Assembly: GCA_037176725.1 (NCBI GenBank) | Contig: JAZBRS010000057.1 | Coordinates: 82,357,501-82,421,500, forward strand | Direction of reading: 5' to 3' | DNA length: 64,000 nucleotides | Origin: Posidonia oceanica | Lineage: Eukaryota; Streptophyta; Magnoliopsida; Alismatales; Posidoniaceae | Shown: one piece after another, positions 35,001 to 44,843 of the stretch | How positions within the stretch are numbered: position 1 is the first letter of the stretch | How the letters are laid out: each line of letters opens with the position of its first letter | Program-made: the position numbers and the translations under genes | The notes under the pieces: model-generated | The model's database searches: none | Told to the model about the DNA's origin: nothing | What the model saw: the letters and a program-made list of their open reading frames with translations, nothing else

Positions 35001-36452
35001 TCAGTGCTACTACAGCAAGGTGGGCCGTGTCCTGAGGCAGTTTGGCCTTCGGCAGGGCATCCCAGCGCCCGGTCCTACGGATTGCTCTCTAGGATCTTCT
35101 AGGGGAGGTCGGTCTGATGCTCCTCAGTAGTTTGCAGAGCGGCTCGAGAACTGGCGCTCGGGTGGTACAGCGCCCCTTTCTGATGGTTCGGCAGAGACAG
35201 AGGCGGCGTGGAGGACCTGGTTTGACTCTTCGTTTGATCATCTAATTGTCCTCCATCGTGCTGTCTTTTACGGTCGCTCCAACATGCCGATGGACGTTGG
35301 TCCTGGTGTGAGTGTTGGTGACCTTCAGCGGGAGTTGGCGACTGCCAACAGCCGCATTGATGAGCTGGTAAGCAACTCCCTTTGGTGTTCTTTTATTTTA
35401 CTGCTTATTTACTTGTTCATTTGCTTACACATCTCCCTTGTTTGCACAGATGGCCGTTTCAGAGGGGATGACTGAGGCGTTCAGGACTCAGCAGCAGCAG
35501 CACTCCTTGAGAGTCGCGGAGTTAGTGCGGGAGAGGGACGAGCTCATCCCACATGGACGAGCTTCGAGCACGAGTGAGTCTTGTTTCCTCTTTTCAGTTG
35601 TTTGTGCCTATTCCTGCTTGTTTAACTGTTGTCTTTTGATGTAGGCCGAGGGTGCCTCGACAAGTGCAGAGCCTCCTGCTGCTGCTGTTGCAGAGCCAGT
35701 CCCTTCTCACCTTGGGGAGATGCTTGTTGAGGAGACACGTGCCCGTGACTCAGAGGTATTTCTGCTCTTTTCCTTGCTTTGAATATATGTCCTTGGGCTT
35801 ACATGATCCTGTTTTTCTCTGCAGATCTAGGCGATGATGGAGATGATTCACACCCCTCGAACCACGAGTCCCACCCAGAGTCAGCTTGACGATGCCTTGG
35901 GGCATGCTGACGAGTTACAGGAGTGCTTGAGCCAGCACGAGAGCCGTATCTAGGAGTTAGAGGCTCGTGTGGCGGCATCTGATGTGGCAGCAGCTAGGGC
36001 TCAGTTTGAGGCTACTTCCCTGAGAAGGGTATTTCTGTTCTGTCTTTAATGCTTTAGTTGTAGCTAGGCTTTCTATTTTCTGTTTATAAATTGCTCTAAT
36101 TCTGTGATTTGTTTTATTTCAGTTGAGCGATTTCCATGGGCGGCAGATGCGGGAAATGGAGATACGGCTGATGCAGACAGAGACAATGGTTGTGACAGTG
36201 CTTCCTGGTGCTGATGTGGCTGATCTGATGCCTGCCCCTGTTGCTGCAGCTCCTGTGGGGTCAGGGCATTCTAGGGTCTTGACAGCTGAGCAGATCGCGA
36301 GAGCGCGGTCTTCTCCCCACCTTGTGATGCTTCGCTCCATCTTGAGGGAGTCTCGGGAGAGGAGTCGGAGCAAAGCGATGTCTTCTGTGGCGCAGCCCGC
36401 GCTGAGGCCTCCAGGCGGTGGACGCGAGGGTAGTGGCGAGTCGGGCCACTGA
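32050..36452 (+). pseudogene. P2: PMD-like gene with nine exons, disabled by stops
   Basis: Exons with consensus GT-AG borders: 32050-32111, 33616-33838, 33933-34585, 34662-34829, 34900-35367, 35450-35573, 35645-35755, 35825-36028, 36123-36452; phases agree throughout, about 780 codons. Exon 3 has FILRMGEMMITLEAVVWLVGLRVDG and later VNVKWL and YSWGSAV, which are PMD marks. Exon 5 has VVWRPYSEDE and RVLRQFGLRQGIP. Exons 5-9 encode a likely coiled coil (QQQQHSLRVAELVRERDEL). In-frame stops: TAG at 33836, 34368, 34371, 34583, 34975, 35128, 35828, 35951 and TGA at 34260, 34317. One base is missing near 34505 and one extra near 35550. Introns are kept, so it is not a processed copy. Function unknown. 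Confidence 0.75.
32112..33615 (+). other. Large first intron of P2 with AT-rich short repeats
   Basis: Donor gtaagc at 32112, acceptor ctgctccag ending 33615. The middle (about 32840-33160) is a diverged tandem repeat of 'aaagattaattttaaag' words, and 33410-33590 repeats 'ttaatgattaaggagatta'. No open frame of interest. It joins exon 1 (ending AG) to exon 2 (starting G) in frame as Arg. Confidence 0.65.
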
Positions 36453-37769
36453 GTCTGTATTGTCTTTGTTTGTTTCTATCAGAGTCTGTATAAACATTTA
36501 TATGAAATGAAATGCTCCCTTGTTTACTTGCACATGCTTACTTGTTTGTTAGTAATCACAAGACATACCTTTCTCGATAGAAGAATTGGCTAAGTTTAAA
36601 AAAAAGACGATATAACAAATGTGAATAAAACGAAAGCATATTTATTCTTGAAAAATAGGTGGAGGGAATTAATTTCTGGCCTCAGCTAAAGAGATGGAAA
36701 ATCGGAGCCCAGTCGACGCCGATTGTGAGTCATCTGTGGATGCTCTAAAGATTGTTGCCTAAGCAATGTCTTTGTTGAGAGAACGCACTCAAGCCGTGAG
36801 ACACGCTTGAGTAGGACGTTAACTCTGAATCTGGGTGGGTCGATTGTTGCATCATCAGCCAGATTAATTCCAGTTTTCCTACTTACTAAGTTCTCACTTG
36901 TAGGTAGGTTGGATGTTTTGGTTTCTTGGTTTTTTTGGTTTTTTTGTCTTAGGTTTTGTAATTTTTTTTTTTGGTGTTTTGGCTTTTACAATCTTTTTGG
37001 TACTTTGAGTTATGTGATTTTTTGGATTTTTGGGTTATATGATTTTTTTTGGATTTTTGGGTTATGTGATTTTTTTGGATTTTTAATTTTTCTAATGGGG
37101 AAAGATGAGTACCTACTTTAAGCATTAACCTTGGGGTCTGTTTCAACCAAATGAGTGGGCCCTACATTCGTAGACATGTCCCTTGGGCCATGCTTGTACC
37201 TTTTAAAGACTTTTTTGGTCCACATACCAGTCCTTACTTGGGTTGCTATTCCCTAGGCCTTTTCAGTCCTTGACCACCTGGGGTTGTTTACTCCTTGCCT
37301 GTTAGTGAAAATAGGATAGGGGAGGTTTCGGGATACAATGAACTCTCGGTTTTGGCTTAGGCCTTGAATCCCGCTTGCTCTTCTTTGGTCCTTAATGCGT
37401 CTTTCTAGGATTTATACTTTTAGATGCATAGACAGCTTTTTTCATGCTCTTTTCCGCTCTTTGGACAGCTCTTTGCTGACCTCTTTTAGTTGGACAGTTT
37501 CTTTTACTATCTTTTTTCGTTTGCTCTCTGTTTGGGCGGTTTTTGTCGCCGTCTTTTCTGGACGCTTTCTAGGTTACTTGACAAGAAGTTTGTATTCTAA
37601 GCCTCTACTCTGAGCCTACCTTTCCTTTACCTCCCCGTGCAGTGTGTATGTGGAGATAGGTCAAGGCATGGGTCCCCTTAAGTGTTCCTCTTCCTATTGG
37701 CTTTGGGAATCTCCCCTTTTCTGGCTTGGTGTTAGGTCCTAGGTCTTTTCAATGATATAAGCATATTGG
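36453..37769. other. Region between P2 and element B integrase
   Basis: 1.3 kb with no supported gene. It includes T-rich tandem words (about 36900-37095, 'ttttttggatttttgggttat') and a small 8-bp inverted repeat actcaagc/gcttgagt at 36787-36812. It may be element B's 3' UTR. No LTR end (TGTCAACA) or PPT for B was found here, so B's 3' boundary is unknown. Confidence 0.5.
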
Positions 37770-39158
37770 TCAAGGGTAGTACCTTTTCAGGTGCATTGTG
37801 TTCCAAGGGTCAGGAAGATCTGTCCCGTTTTGGGACAACCGATAGGCATTCCCTGGATATGCAGCAACCACTATGTAGGGCTCTTCCCAGTTTGGCTTTA
37901 ACTTTCCCTTAGGATGGGGCTTATTGTAAGGCAACACTTCTTTAAGCACTAGATCACCAATTTTAAATTTGCATTCAATTACCTTCTTTTGGTAAGTCTT
38001 GGTTAACCTTTGTTGGTAGACACGCGTATGCTCGGCGACTGCCAGCCGTTTCTCATCAAGGAGTTCCAAGTGAAGGAGTAAGGCTTGCCTCTTTTCTTCA
38101 GCAGACATTCTCCTGTCAATTTTAACTCTTAACGAGGGGATCAGGATCTCGTATGGGACTACAGCTTCCATATCAAAGGCTAAAGCATAGGGGGTTTGAC
38201 CCGTTGCTGTCCTTATGGTGGTGCGGTATGCCCATAACGCATTAACAAGTTTATCTGACCAATCCGATCCCTTAGCATCATCTACCGTCTTTTTAATGAT
38301 TTTGATTAAAGTCATATTAGTAGCTTCAACTTGGCCGTTCCCTTGCAGGTAATACAGGGAAGAGTGGTGTAGAGTGATACCGAATTTTTGGCATAACCGC
38401 TTGAACTCTTCTGAGATGAAGATCGGTCCGTTGTCTGCTACTAAGGCTTTAGGCACCCCGAACCTTGCGATAATATTTCGCTATACGAATCGGCATAGGG
38501 TTGTGGCCTTGATGTACGCGAACGCCTCCGCTTCTGCCCATTTGGTGAAGTATTCCGTCGCTGTTAGGATGAAAGTGTTCCTCTTTCCCTGATGGATGGG
38601 TCCCACCACATCGAAGGCCCACATAGAGAAAGGCCATGGTGTCGATAAAGTGTGAAGCGCTGAAGCTGGAGCATGAATCTTGTTGGCGTGCAGCTGGTAG
38701 CTCTTGCACCGCTTGACTTTACTTGCGCAGTCAGCTTCCATGGTAGGCCAATAATACCCCCTTCTGATGATCATCTTAGCTATGAATTGGGAGTTGATGT
38801 GGCCCCCGCAGACTCCCTCATGTGTTTCCTTGAGAATCTCGGCTGATTCAAATGCATCCACACATCGGAGTTCAATCCCTAAGGGTGTTCTCCGGAAGAG
38901 TGTGTTGGCTCTGATGTAGTACTTCGTAGCCATCCTCCTCAGTGCTTCTTTGTCCTTGGGAGTTGCATAGGTCAGGAAGGGGCGATCTTGTACATAATTA
39001 TGTATATCATAATACCACAGGTTGCCATCGTCGTTTACTTCTGTAGCTCCTTGATAACAAACTTCTGTGCACATTAAGCTTTCCTGGTTCAGTCCCTCTC
39101 TGAGTTTTTGAACCCATTCGGCGGCAGACTCCATTGTTGGTGTGCTGATTTTTCGCAC
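37770..39158 (-). pseudogene. Element B integrase
   Basis: HHCC region HEGVCGGHINS...CKSYQLH, where the last Cys of CxxC is Tyr. The catalytic Asp is in AFDVVGPI, the second in VADNGPIFIS, and Glu in GNGQVEATN. The Trp of NALWAYRTTIRT is kept, unlike A and C. C-terminal strings KFKIGDLVLKEV and HLKRYYP end at stop 37770-37772. One TAG at 38481-38483 interrupts the frame between CRFV and RNIIARFG. Would insert cDNA if intact. Confidence 0.87.
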
Positions 39159-39159
39159 C

Positions 39160-39640
39160 GTGATGGATTACCTGTCTGTCTCTGAGCTGAAGGGGAGCGA
39201 GGATGCCAATGAGGCTAATGAATCAGCCAGGATGTTGTTGCTTTTAAGTGCGTGCACATACATAACCCTACCAAATTTCTTCAGTAAGGCTTTAGCTAGG
39301 TTGCGGTATTCCTGCAGCTTTGGCGAGAGGGTCTTGTATTTGTTGAGGACTTGCCGTATGACAAGCTGTGAGTCCCCAACTACTTTTAGTCTTCTTGCCC
39401 CTAGATCGAGAGCCATTTAGAGTCCTAGAATGAGTGCCTCGTATTCTGCAATGTTGTTACTCGTTGAGAAGAGTAGCTGGGCTGCAGCAGGGAGAACAAT
39501 ACCCTCTAGAGTGAGGAGTATTGCCCCTATTCCAGCGCCCTGTGAATTAAGCGCTCCATTGAAATGGAGGGTCCATTCTCTAATGAGTGGCATGACATTA
39601 CTGATTGCCAGTATTTCCTCGTCTGGAAAATCTGTTGATA
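39160..39640 (-). pseudogene. Element B second (archaeal-type) RNase H
   Basis: Starts EWTLHFNGALNSQGAGIG: the first catalytic Asp of the usual FDGA is Asn here. The Glu (NNIAEYEALILGL), third acid (VVGDSQLVI) and last Asp (NILADSLASLAS) are present. A TAA at 39417-39419 and another at 39168-39170 break it. Loss of the first Asp should abolish activity (known for RNase H fold enzymes). Confidence 0.83.
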
Positions 39641-41035
39641 TTGGCTGATACTCCGACACAGGTAGCCCGGTGAGTTGATCCACGATAGCTTGCCCCTTGA
39701 TTGCCTTTTGAGTGATGAACTGCAGGTCAAACTCAGTGAGGAGCATTTGCCATTGTGCTAGCCTTCTGAACGATGCTGGTTTCTCGAACATATACTTGAT
39801 AGGGTCCATCTTGGCTATGTAACAGACTCTGTGTGCCAGAAAGTAGTGTCTGAGCTTCTGTGAGGCCCATACTAAGGCTAGGCAGTGTCTCTCGATCTGG
39901 GAGTACTTCCTTTCGTATTCAATGAATGTCCTACTGAGGTAATAAACCGCTTTCTCCTTCCTTCCAGCCTCATCGTATTGTGCTAGGATGACACCCACTG
40001 AGGTATCAGTGACGGCCAAGTAGAGTAGTAATGGCCTCTCGAGGACTGGAGTAGTCAGCACTGGAGGGTTGAGGAGGTAAAGCTTTAGATCATCGAAAGC
40101 CTTTTGACAGGTGTGATCCCACTTGAATTCCGTGCTGCATTTTAAAAGTTCATAGAATGGTCTACACTTCTTCACATGTTGAGAGATGAATCTGTGGATA
40201 AATTGTAGCCTCCTTATGAGTCTTCTAAGCTCCTTGATATTCTTTGGAGGCGGCATGGCTGTTATAGCTTTAGCTTTGGTGGGATCCACTTCTATGCCCC
40301 TTTTGCTCACTATGAAGCCGAGTAGTTTTTCGGTAGTGATCCCGAAGACACACTTCTTGGGGTTCATTCTGAGGTTGTACTGGTCCGCTCTCTGGAGTAT
40401 TATTTCCAGTGCTTCAAAGTGTCCCTCTCTTGTTTTTGACTTTACTAACAAATCATTCACATAACACTCCATGCAATCATGTATCATGTTGTGAAAGATC
40501 GACATCATAGCCCTCTGATAGGTGGCTCTAGTGTTCTTTAATCCGAACGGCATGACTACATAGCAGTAGGTTCCCCATGGAGTGGTAAATGAGGCCTTCT
40601 GCTGATCTTCTTCTGCGAGTTTAATCTGGTTGTAACTGGAGAAACCGTCCATGAATGAGAGCATCTCATGGCTTGCAGTGTTGTCTATGAGGATGTCTAT
40701 ATGAGGAAGAGGGAAATCATCTTTTGGGCATGCTTCATTGAGGTTTCTGTAGTCAATGCACACACGCACTTTGCATCTTTCTTCATCACTAGAACTATGT
40801 TTGCGATCCATTCCGGATATACCACAACTCTGATGAACTTTGCTTTATGTAGCTTGTCTATCTCTTCTTTGACTTTTAGAGCGAGGTCTGGTCGTAGACG
40901 TCGGGGCTTCTGCTTCGCTGTCTTGGTGCCTGGCTTGAGAGGGAGCCTGTGCTCCACTAGTAGTGAATCAAGCCCAGGCATTTCTCCGTAGGAGAAGGCC
41001 AATACCTTCACGTATCTTTTGAGTAGTTTCTCCAT
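39640..41035 (-). pseudogene. Element B reverse transcriptase and first RNase H
   Basis: RT begins near FSYGEMPGLD and KQKPRRLRPDLALKVKEEI, then is broken by a one-base frameshift near 40785 inside the 'MKKDAK.C.VRVCIDYRNLNE' stretch. The catalytic box reads YVND (40452-40463), with Asn replacing the first Asp of YVDD; that Asp binds catalytic metal, so RT should be dead. RNase H follows with LLLYLAVTDTSVGVILAQYD and KAVYYLSRTFIEYERKYS. Confidence 0.88.
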
Positions 41036-42105
41036 TCTGAGTCGTTCATCTGAGTTGAGGGCAGAGCTTATCCGAATTGGTCAGGGATCATCTTCAGTCC
41101 GTAGATTTATTTCTTTTGTTTCTTCAGCGGCAGCCTTGGTCTGCTCATCGTATTTCTTCATCATTTCTTCAAAGATGGCAAGGTCTACCGGTTCTTCTTC
41201 ATCTGGGTCTTCTTCTGTGTCCACCAGCTCGAAGACTTCATAATTACCAGTATTTTTGCCGATGATGTTCAACACTTCTTCGACCAGGAAGATGGCGTGC
41301 GACGTGGCTAGCTCCCGTGGTAACGCCGTGGTATAATGACATATCTTGACTGTTTGGGTGATTGGCTCCTTCCTGTTTTGGCCTGCACGCTTAATAGAGT
41401 GATTAGATACTTTTTATGAGGATATGGTGGCGGTTAGACCATCCCTGCCATGCCCTCGACTACCTTCCCCACTATTAACTAAACTAGGAAGTAAATTGCC
41501 GGAATGTAAAATATGCGAAAATAAAATACAGGAATTGAAAGCGGGAAAGAAATTATTTACAAGAGTAGGGGGATTGCCCCTAGGTTTGCCTCCATGGTGG
41601 AGGCGGTGCGCCATCGGGCGTCAGTCTGTGGCCCTGGCCCCTTCTTGCTCAGAGGGGCAAGGCCGTAAGTCGCTGAAGAGACAGGTGAGCTCGCGGACGG
41701 GGTCAGAGTCTTTTGCTTCAGTGCCTTCAGTGGAGGTTCCGGAGGAGTCATTTGTTTGGACGTCCAGAGGCAAGGGAACTTCTGGAGAAGCGGGGAGAAC
41801 AGCAGGGACCTCTTTTGTGCAAGAGGTTGGTGCTTCTTTCTCGGGCTTTGTCAGAGCGTTGAGGATGACTGGAAATTCTTCTGGACAGGGAGAAGGAGTT
41901 GGTGCCGTCTTGGGATCTGTAAGAGTGCTGAGGATGATGGGCTTAGAGGCTTCTTCGAGGTAGTGAGAAGAAGTTGCAGCTGTTGTTGTTGCTGGGAGGT
42001 TGGGAACCATGTCTGACACTTGCTTGTCGTGCAATTGTAGCCCAACTGATATGAAGTGGTTGGCAAGTGACCATGCCAGAGGTCTGCTTGGATCTGGATG
42101 CCCAA
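41036..42105 (-). pseudogene. Element B linker between G-patch and RT
   Basis: Pieces of reading frame include GLGYLGHPDPSRPLAW...SVGLQLHDKQVSD (41621-42160), then an AT-rich interruption at about 41420-41560. The acidic string EVFELVDTEEDPDEEEPVDLAIFEEMMKKYDEQ (41081-41275) sits just before RT. The AT-rich stretch could be a retroelement intron, as reported between protease and RT in Ogre elements, or decay. Confidence 0.6.
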
Positions 42106-42245
42106 GGTACCCTAGCCCGGTACGATTGCGCTCCTCAGCTGTTTTGAGCGCGTCCCTCATTCTTTGCTCTTGGCGGCCGAGTCCTTTCCCTGGGGTGTAC
42201 CCTATCTTGAGGAGAATCTCCCATGGCCTTTTGCATGTGGTCCGG
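42106..42245 (-). pseudogene. Element B G-patch domain
   Basis: ILLKIGYTPGKGLGRQEQ and, further on, TAEERNRTGLGYLGHPD, with a frame change from the upstream protease frame (42135-42584) to the 41621-42160 frame. Matches the G-patch in A and C by position and pattern. Confidence 0.72.
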
Positions 42246-42329
42246 GTAATCGTATTGATTCATATCAATACTCCGGGGAGCAAAGACTTTCTTGACATTG
42301 TTTATGGCTTCGGCAGCGGAGTCCTTGAC

Positions 42330-43220
42330 TGATGGTGCCGGAGTGGTAGTGGGGACTATCACTAGGTGGGCTTCCACCTCTACTGGCTCGTCTCCCAGTA
42401 TCTTGATGATCTTCCCTTGGTAAGGGAACTTCATGCATTGGTGGTGCGGAGAGGTGACTGCCTTGATCTCTTCGATCGATTGGCGCCCTAGGATGAGTCG
42501 ATACGAGATTGGGGCATCGACTATTATCAGTTCTGTTTCTATTTGGAGAGGGCTAATGGTAACTCTGACGGTGACTTTCCCCAAAGTTGTTTTCTTGTTG
42601 TTGTCGTACCCTGATACAGTTAAGGCCGCTGGGCATAATTGAGACTCTGTTAGCCTAATTAACTACAGGGTTTCTAGGGAGCATACATTTAGAGTTGCCT
42701 TTGTATCCACAAGCACACCACAAAGTTTATAATTGTTTATTACAATGGTAACATTTAATGGTAGAGTTCTTATTTTAGGAGGAGCTAGCTCGGAATCAGT
42801 GAAGAAGACCGTAGGCTCTACGAACACGGCAGTGGCAGTGGCTGCTAGAGTTTCAGCGGGTATGTCCTCTGGTACTTGGGCTTTCTTTAATACCTCCATC
42901 AGGACATCTCGGTGCTTCTCTGAGGCTCTGATTAACTCATAGATAGAGATCTTTGCTTGTGTCTTCCTGAGCTGCTCTAGGATGTTGATGGTGCCTTCTA
43001 TTCTCCGGGGTATGTGGAACTCTTGGCGAGGCGGAGAAACGGCTCGTTCTGCATCAGGTGGAGGCAGTGCGACTTGGTTGGAGATCCACCTTGTTCTTGT
43101 GATGGGGGCTTGCTGAGCTTGATTGTGCCCTTCCCTGGCGTAGCCAAACTTAAGCAGAGACAGAGATCTTTTGAGGAGAGACTGGCCCAGATTTATGGGC
43201 AGCTGAGATGAACTCAGCAA
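42330..43220 (-). pseudogene. Element B second protease domain (position-equivalent to A and C)
   Basis: Preceded by the pre-protease linker SIYELIRASEKHRDVLMEVL and the string FFTDSELAPPKI, both matching C. The catalytic loop is LVDTKATLNVCSLETL (DTKA at 42696-42707, Lys instead of Gly), then a TAG at 42663, then VRVTISPLQIETELIIVDAP and LILGRQSIEEIKAVTSPHHQ. The Lys in the active loop makes it likely inactive. It sits downstream of another protease-like domain at 43380-43800. Confidence 0.8.
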
Positions 43221-43379
43221 TGCAGGCCTCTGAATCTAGGTACACCCTTGGATGGCTTGAACATCTGTGAGCTGCTGAAATCCTTGGATGCTTGGGGCTT
43301 CATCGTCCCAGTCATTGGTCCAACCACCTGTGCCATCTGGTGATGAACCTCCCATGTGAAATCCCGTTAGATAGGGTCT

Positions 43380-43830
43380 CTAGATCACTTCCAGGGCTGT
43401 TTCATGGTCTGCTTTGATGGTGATCACCTCCCCTTGAAATTTGAACTTTAAGAGCTGGTGTGTCGGGGATGCGACTGCACATATCTCTGCTAACCAAGTT
43501 CTTCCTAGGATTAACGGTTCTGCCAATTCACACTCCACCACCATCACCTTGGTAATGCTGGTGAGGGGGCCGATAGTACTTGCTAGCTGAACCGTCCCTA
43601 TCACCTCTGTCTGACTGTTATCAAAACCCTTGTAGAAGATCTTTTCCTTGGTGATTTCTTCTTCTCCGACGTCCAGGTAGTCGAGTGTGTTTAAAGAGCA
43701 TGCACTGCGACTAGCCCCTGTGTCTACAAGTATGCCAAGGAGGAGGTAACCATTGGCTTCTATAGTGATCACTAAGGGCCAGAGCTGTTCCTTTGGAGCG
43801 GGTAGTTCTGAGTCCTTGAAGACTATATTC
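43380..43830 (-). pseudogene. Element B first (extra) protease domain
   Basis: LPAPKEQLWPLVITIEANGY, then GILVDTGASRSACSL with a proper DTGA (43713-43724). TSITKVMVVECELAEPLILG and GRTWLAEICAVASPTHQLLK follow. It parallels the second domain stretch by stretch (DSELxxP, VTI, LVDT.A...CSL.TL, LILGR, ASPTHQ), which indicates tandem duplication. A and C have only one protease. It is the better preserved of the two in its active loop. Confidence 0.8.
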
Positions 43831-43832
43831 CT

Positions 43833-44843
43833 CTACTCGTATCCTTTGATGATCTCTCGGGCTAGTTCAAAGGGATCTGCCTCGCCATTCCGCTCTTGGG
43901 GTTGACCTTCTCCTGGGAGGAAATTGAAGTATTTGAGGAGATCCAGGTCATTTGCCTCGCTTTCTCTGTCTTGTATTGCTTCTATTGGGAATTCCCATTC
44001 TACGGATCCCTGTTCAGAGCATATCTCAAACTCATTGCTTTCCGCAATGGAGGAAACCAACTCCAGCTCTGATTCAAGTAGGCAAATGGACACGATCTCG
44101 GCCTCTGGTGGACTGCCTTCTGCTTCCGGGTTCGCCACTGAATGATTAGGCAAAGGGTTCTGGTGTATTTGTAACTTGTGTTGTCCTGTCCTGGCCTCTT
44201 TCAACTTGTCTTTGAGGGCTGACCACATTATTTCTCCCTTGTCATTTAGATCATATATTCTGTCCTTTAACACATAATATTCCTCGAGTGTGTGTCCATT
44301 TTTATGGTGATATGCACAGTACTTGGACATGTTCGTGTTGGGAGCATTTGGCTTTGGCACTGGGAGTTGCAAGTCCCCACTTTCGACCAGCATTCTGAAG
44401 ATGTCTGGAATTGTCTCTAGAAGTGGTGGGTAACTCTATCTTCTTGGTCCTCTAGGTGCCTGTGGTGGAGGAACATTGTGGTAGTCCCTCAGCCCTTGTG
44501 GTGGTGCTTTGTATTGATTATTGGTTTGCCCCTGTTGGGCATTTATTGGGGAGTTAGAGTGCTGGGGTTGGAACTGTTGGAGTGGCTGCCTCTGCTGTTC
44601 TGCTTGTTGGTATTGAGGCTACTGGAAATGTTGCCCCTTCCATCCCCTTTGGTTCTGCGTGGTTAGCTGTGCCATGCTGCCAGTGACACCTTCTATTGTA
44701 TGCCCCGCAGTCTTCTTCCAGTTCTTTGCTTTGAGCTCTAGGAATGGTAGCCCTTCTTTGTTGCGCATCACTTTTACGGCCCGCTCATATAATTGCGGAT
44801 AGGTGTGGAAGTCACCTACCAACAGTTCGGCCTTGAGTGCTCC
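43833..44843 (-). pseudogene. Element B gag, C-terminal part
   Basis: Conserved ALKAELLVGDFHTYPQLYER region at the C junction, then GHTIEGVTGSMAQLTTQNQ. A Gln/Pro-rich stretch (about 44400-44620) is followed by a zinc-knuckle-like YCAYHHKNGHTLEEYYVLKD, where the final Cys is Tyr. An acidic tail ends near IIKGYE. The N-terminal part of gag is on the far side of element C, outside the window. Confidence 0.8.

Larger units (their letters stand above)
37770..44843 (-). mobile_element. Element B: second Tat/Ogre-type gag-pol, interrupted by element C
   Basis: Minus-strand gag, two proteases, G-patch, RT, two RNase H domains and integrase lie in order from 44843 to 37770. It differs clearly in sequence from A and C, so it is another subfamily. 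Its gag is cut at 44843/44844 by the LTR of element C (outer bases gctcc at 44839-44843); the rest of gag must lie right of the window. RT through integrase is in one frame but has stops at 39417, 39168 and 38481, and there is a frameshift near 40785. No LTR of B is visible. Confidence 0.88.

Noticed and set aside
36787..36812. 8-bp inverted repeat actcaagc/gcttgagt
   Set aside because: Single short dyad without poly-T or conserved context; expected by chance in a window this size.
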